The notes under the pieces: generated by a model
Seen by the model: only the letters and a program-made list of their open reading frames with translations
What the model was told of the DNA's origin: nothing
The model's database searches: none
Source: Arthrobacter sp. Leaf69
Lineage (GTDB): Bacteria; Actinomycetota; Actinomycetes; Actinomycetales; Micrococcaceae
Length of the DNA: 64,000 bases
Direction of reading: 5' to 3'
NCBI RefSeq assembly: GCF_001422645.1
Contig: NZ_LMLR01000001.1
Coordinates: forward strand, 885,725-949,724
Made by a program: the position numbers and the translations under genes
Shown: positions 63,165 through 64,000 of the stretch, piece after piece
Numbering within the stretch: position 1 is the first letter of the stretch
Layout: every line of letters starts with the position of its first letter

Positions 63165-63767
63165 ATGGAAAAGTTCACCACCCACACCGGCGTCGGCGTC
63201 CCGCTGCGCCAGAGCAACGTCGACACGGACCAGATCATCCCGGCCGTCTACCTCAAGCGCATCACCCGCACCGGCTTTGAGGATGCCTTGTTCGCGGCCT
63301 GGCGCAAGGACCCCGCGTTCATCCTGAACCAGGAACCGTTCAACGCCGGCTCCGTACTGGTGGCCGGCCCGGACTTCGGCACTGGATCCTCCCGTGAGCA
63401 TGCCGTCTGGGCGCTTAAGGACTACGGCTTCAAGACCGTGCTGTCCTCGCGCTTCGCGGACATCTTCCGCGGCAACTCCGGAAAGCAGGGACTGCTCGCC
63501 GCCGAGCTGGCCCAGGATGACATTGAACTCATCTGGAAGGAACTGGAGAACGCCCCCGGCACCGCGGTCACCGTGGACCTCGTCTCCAAGACCGTCCGGT
63601 GCAGCAACATCGTGGCGCCGTTCGAAATCGACGACTACACCCGCTGGCGCCTCCTCGAAGGCCTGGACGATATCGGCCTGACCCTCCAGCACGAGGAAGA
63701 CATCACCGCGTTCGAGGCCACCCGGCCCAGCTTCAAGCCGAAGACGCTGCCCGCCAAGCTGTCCTGA
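63165..63767 (+). CDS. leuD: 3-isopropylmalate dehydratase, small subunit
   Basis: 200 residues, the swivel domain that completes the LeuCD enzyme. [40 protein letters not shown] and [16 protein letters not shown] are the conserved blocks. ATG 63165 follows AAGGATCC. Length is normal. Followed by a 19-bp perfect hairpin shared with the convergent surface-protein gene. Confidence 0.98.
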   Translation: MEKFTTHTGVGVPLRQSNVDTDQIIPAVYLKRITRTGFEDALFAAWRKDPAFILNQEPFNAGSVLVAGPDFGTGSSREHAVWALKDYGFKTVLSSRFADIFRGNSGKQGLLAAELAQDDIELIWKELENAPGTAVTVDLVSKTVRCSNIVAPFEIDDYTRWRLLEGLDDIGLTLQHEEDITAFEATRPSFKPKTLPAKLS

Positions 63768-63794
63768 GGCTTCAGGGCCAGTTCGGTCCTTCAC

Positions 63795-63837
63795 AACAGA
63801 GTGCCGCCGTCGAGATATTCGACGGCGGCACTCTGTT
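63795..63837. terminator. Bidirectional terminator after leuD
   Basis: Bases 63795-63813 and 63819-63837 form a perfect 19-bp stem (AACAGAGTGCCGCCGTCGA on the left) around a 5-base loop. It lies between leuD and a convergent gene and can serve both, though U-tracts are short. Confidence 0.85.
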
Positions 63838-63865
63838 CTTGAATCGTGTGAGGTACCCCCCGGAG

Positions 63866-64000
63866 CTACCGGCTGACACCTGCAGTTGCTGCGGACATCC
63901 TTGAGGCAGTGGTGTAGCCGGTTTTTCGTCCGGTGACTCGGACGGTGAGTGTCTTACCCGCGTCCGTGGCGGTGAGTTTGTGGGTGGAGGCGGTGGCGCC
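63866..64000 (-). CDS. Ig-like repeat surface protein, C-terminal end (gene runs out of window)
   Basis: 45 codons on the minus strand up to TAG 63866-63868: GATASTHKLTATDAGKTL, then TVRVTGRKTGYTTASRMSAA. This is the end of an Ig-like module (GAT---Y-L---D-GK-(I/L)TV-VTG-K-GY) seen in repeats on actinobacterial wall or secreted proteins, the type also present in the broken gene at 26006-26385. The 5' part lies beyond base 64000, so size and signal peptide are unknown. Confidence 0.75.
   Translation of the reverse strand, partial: GATASTHKLTATDAGKTLTVRVTGRKTGYTTASRMSAATAGVSR

Overview
The window is chromosomal DNA of a high-GC Gram-positive actinobacterium. The closest match I can infer is the Arthrobacter / Pseudarthrobacter group (Micrococcaceae). 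Evidence for this: strong GC bias at third codon positions; many GTG and TTG starts; an NdgR/LtbR-type IclR regulator divergent from leuCD; a contiguous ilvD / ilvBNC / serA / leuB / ilvE cluster; malate:quinone oxidoreductase; a sunset-domain protein; and many genes whose start codon lies 6-7 bases after a TANNNT -10 box, as in leaderless actinobacterial transcripts. No genus-level marker such as rRNA is present, so the genus is an inference.

Layout. 0-20 kb is a mixed housekeeping and accessory region: cysteine desulfurase end, GtrA, DUF1684, an M20 peptidase, a lipoprotein, a transglutaminase, an LLM flavin monooxygenase with its MarR regulator, an MFS exporter, an RND pump, mqo, an orphan peptide-binding lipoprotein, a fasciclin lipoprotein, tRNA-Leu, a GAP-family exporter, bcp, a second MarR, and several very small genes. 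20-27.7 kb is the accessory, partly decayed stretch: a frameshifted small gene, a CAP-domain surface protein with seven tandem C-terminal modules, an ABC-2 export pair, three gene remnants (one a replication primase piece), an isolated secreted protein and tRNA-Lys. 28-31 kb holds a PQQ-type sugar dehydrogenase lipoprotein, a sunset-domain membrane protein and a LysR regulator.

31-46.7 kb is the branched-chain amino acid block: ilvD, an attenuator leader, ilvB-ilvN-ilvC, serA, an FtsX-type ABC pair, metG, leuB and ilvE. leuC-leuD and the NdgR-like repressor gene lie at 60.8-63.8 kb. A motif of the form GTYCA-N5-TGAGAC occurs upstream of ilvD, ilvB and leuB and between ndgR and leuC, so these genes probably form one local regulon. 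ilvB also has a Val-rich leader peptide followed by an intrinsic terminator, which indicates an added layer of attenuation.

46.8-60.8 kb holds a DUF1304 membrane protein, a metallo-beta-lactamase-fold hydrolase, a fumarylacetoacetase-family hydrolase, gltX, a HAD phosphatase, a Pip/YhgE-like membrane protein, tRNA-Gln and tRNA-Glu, a galactose oxidase with three tandem discoidin domains, a translationally coupled pair of membrane GTPases and a DUF1697 protein. The window ends inside a gene for an Ig-like repeat surface protein whose module type also occurs in the broken gene at 26 kb. I saw no transposase, integrase, CRISPR array, rRNA or replication origin.
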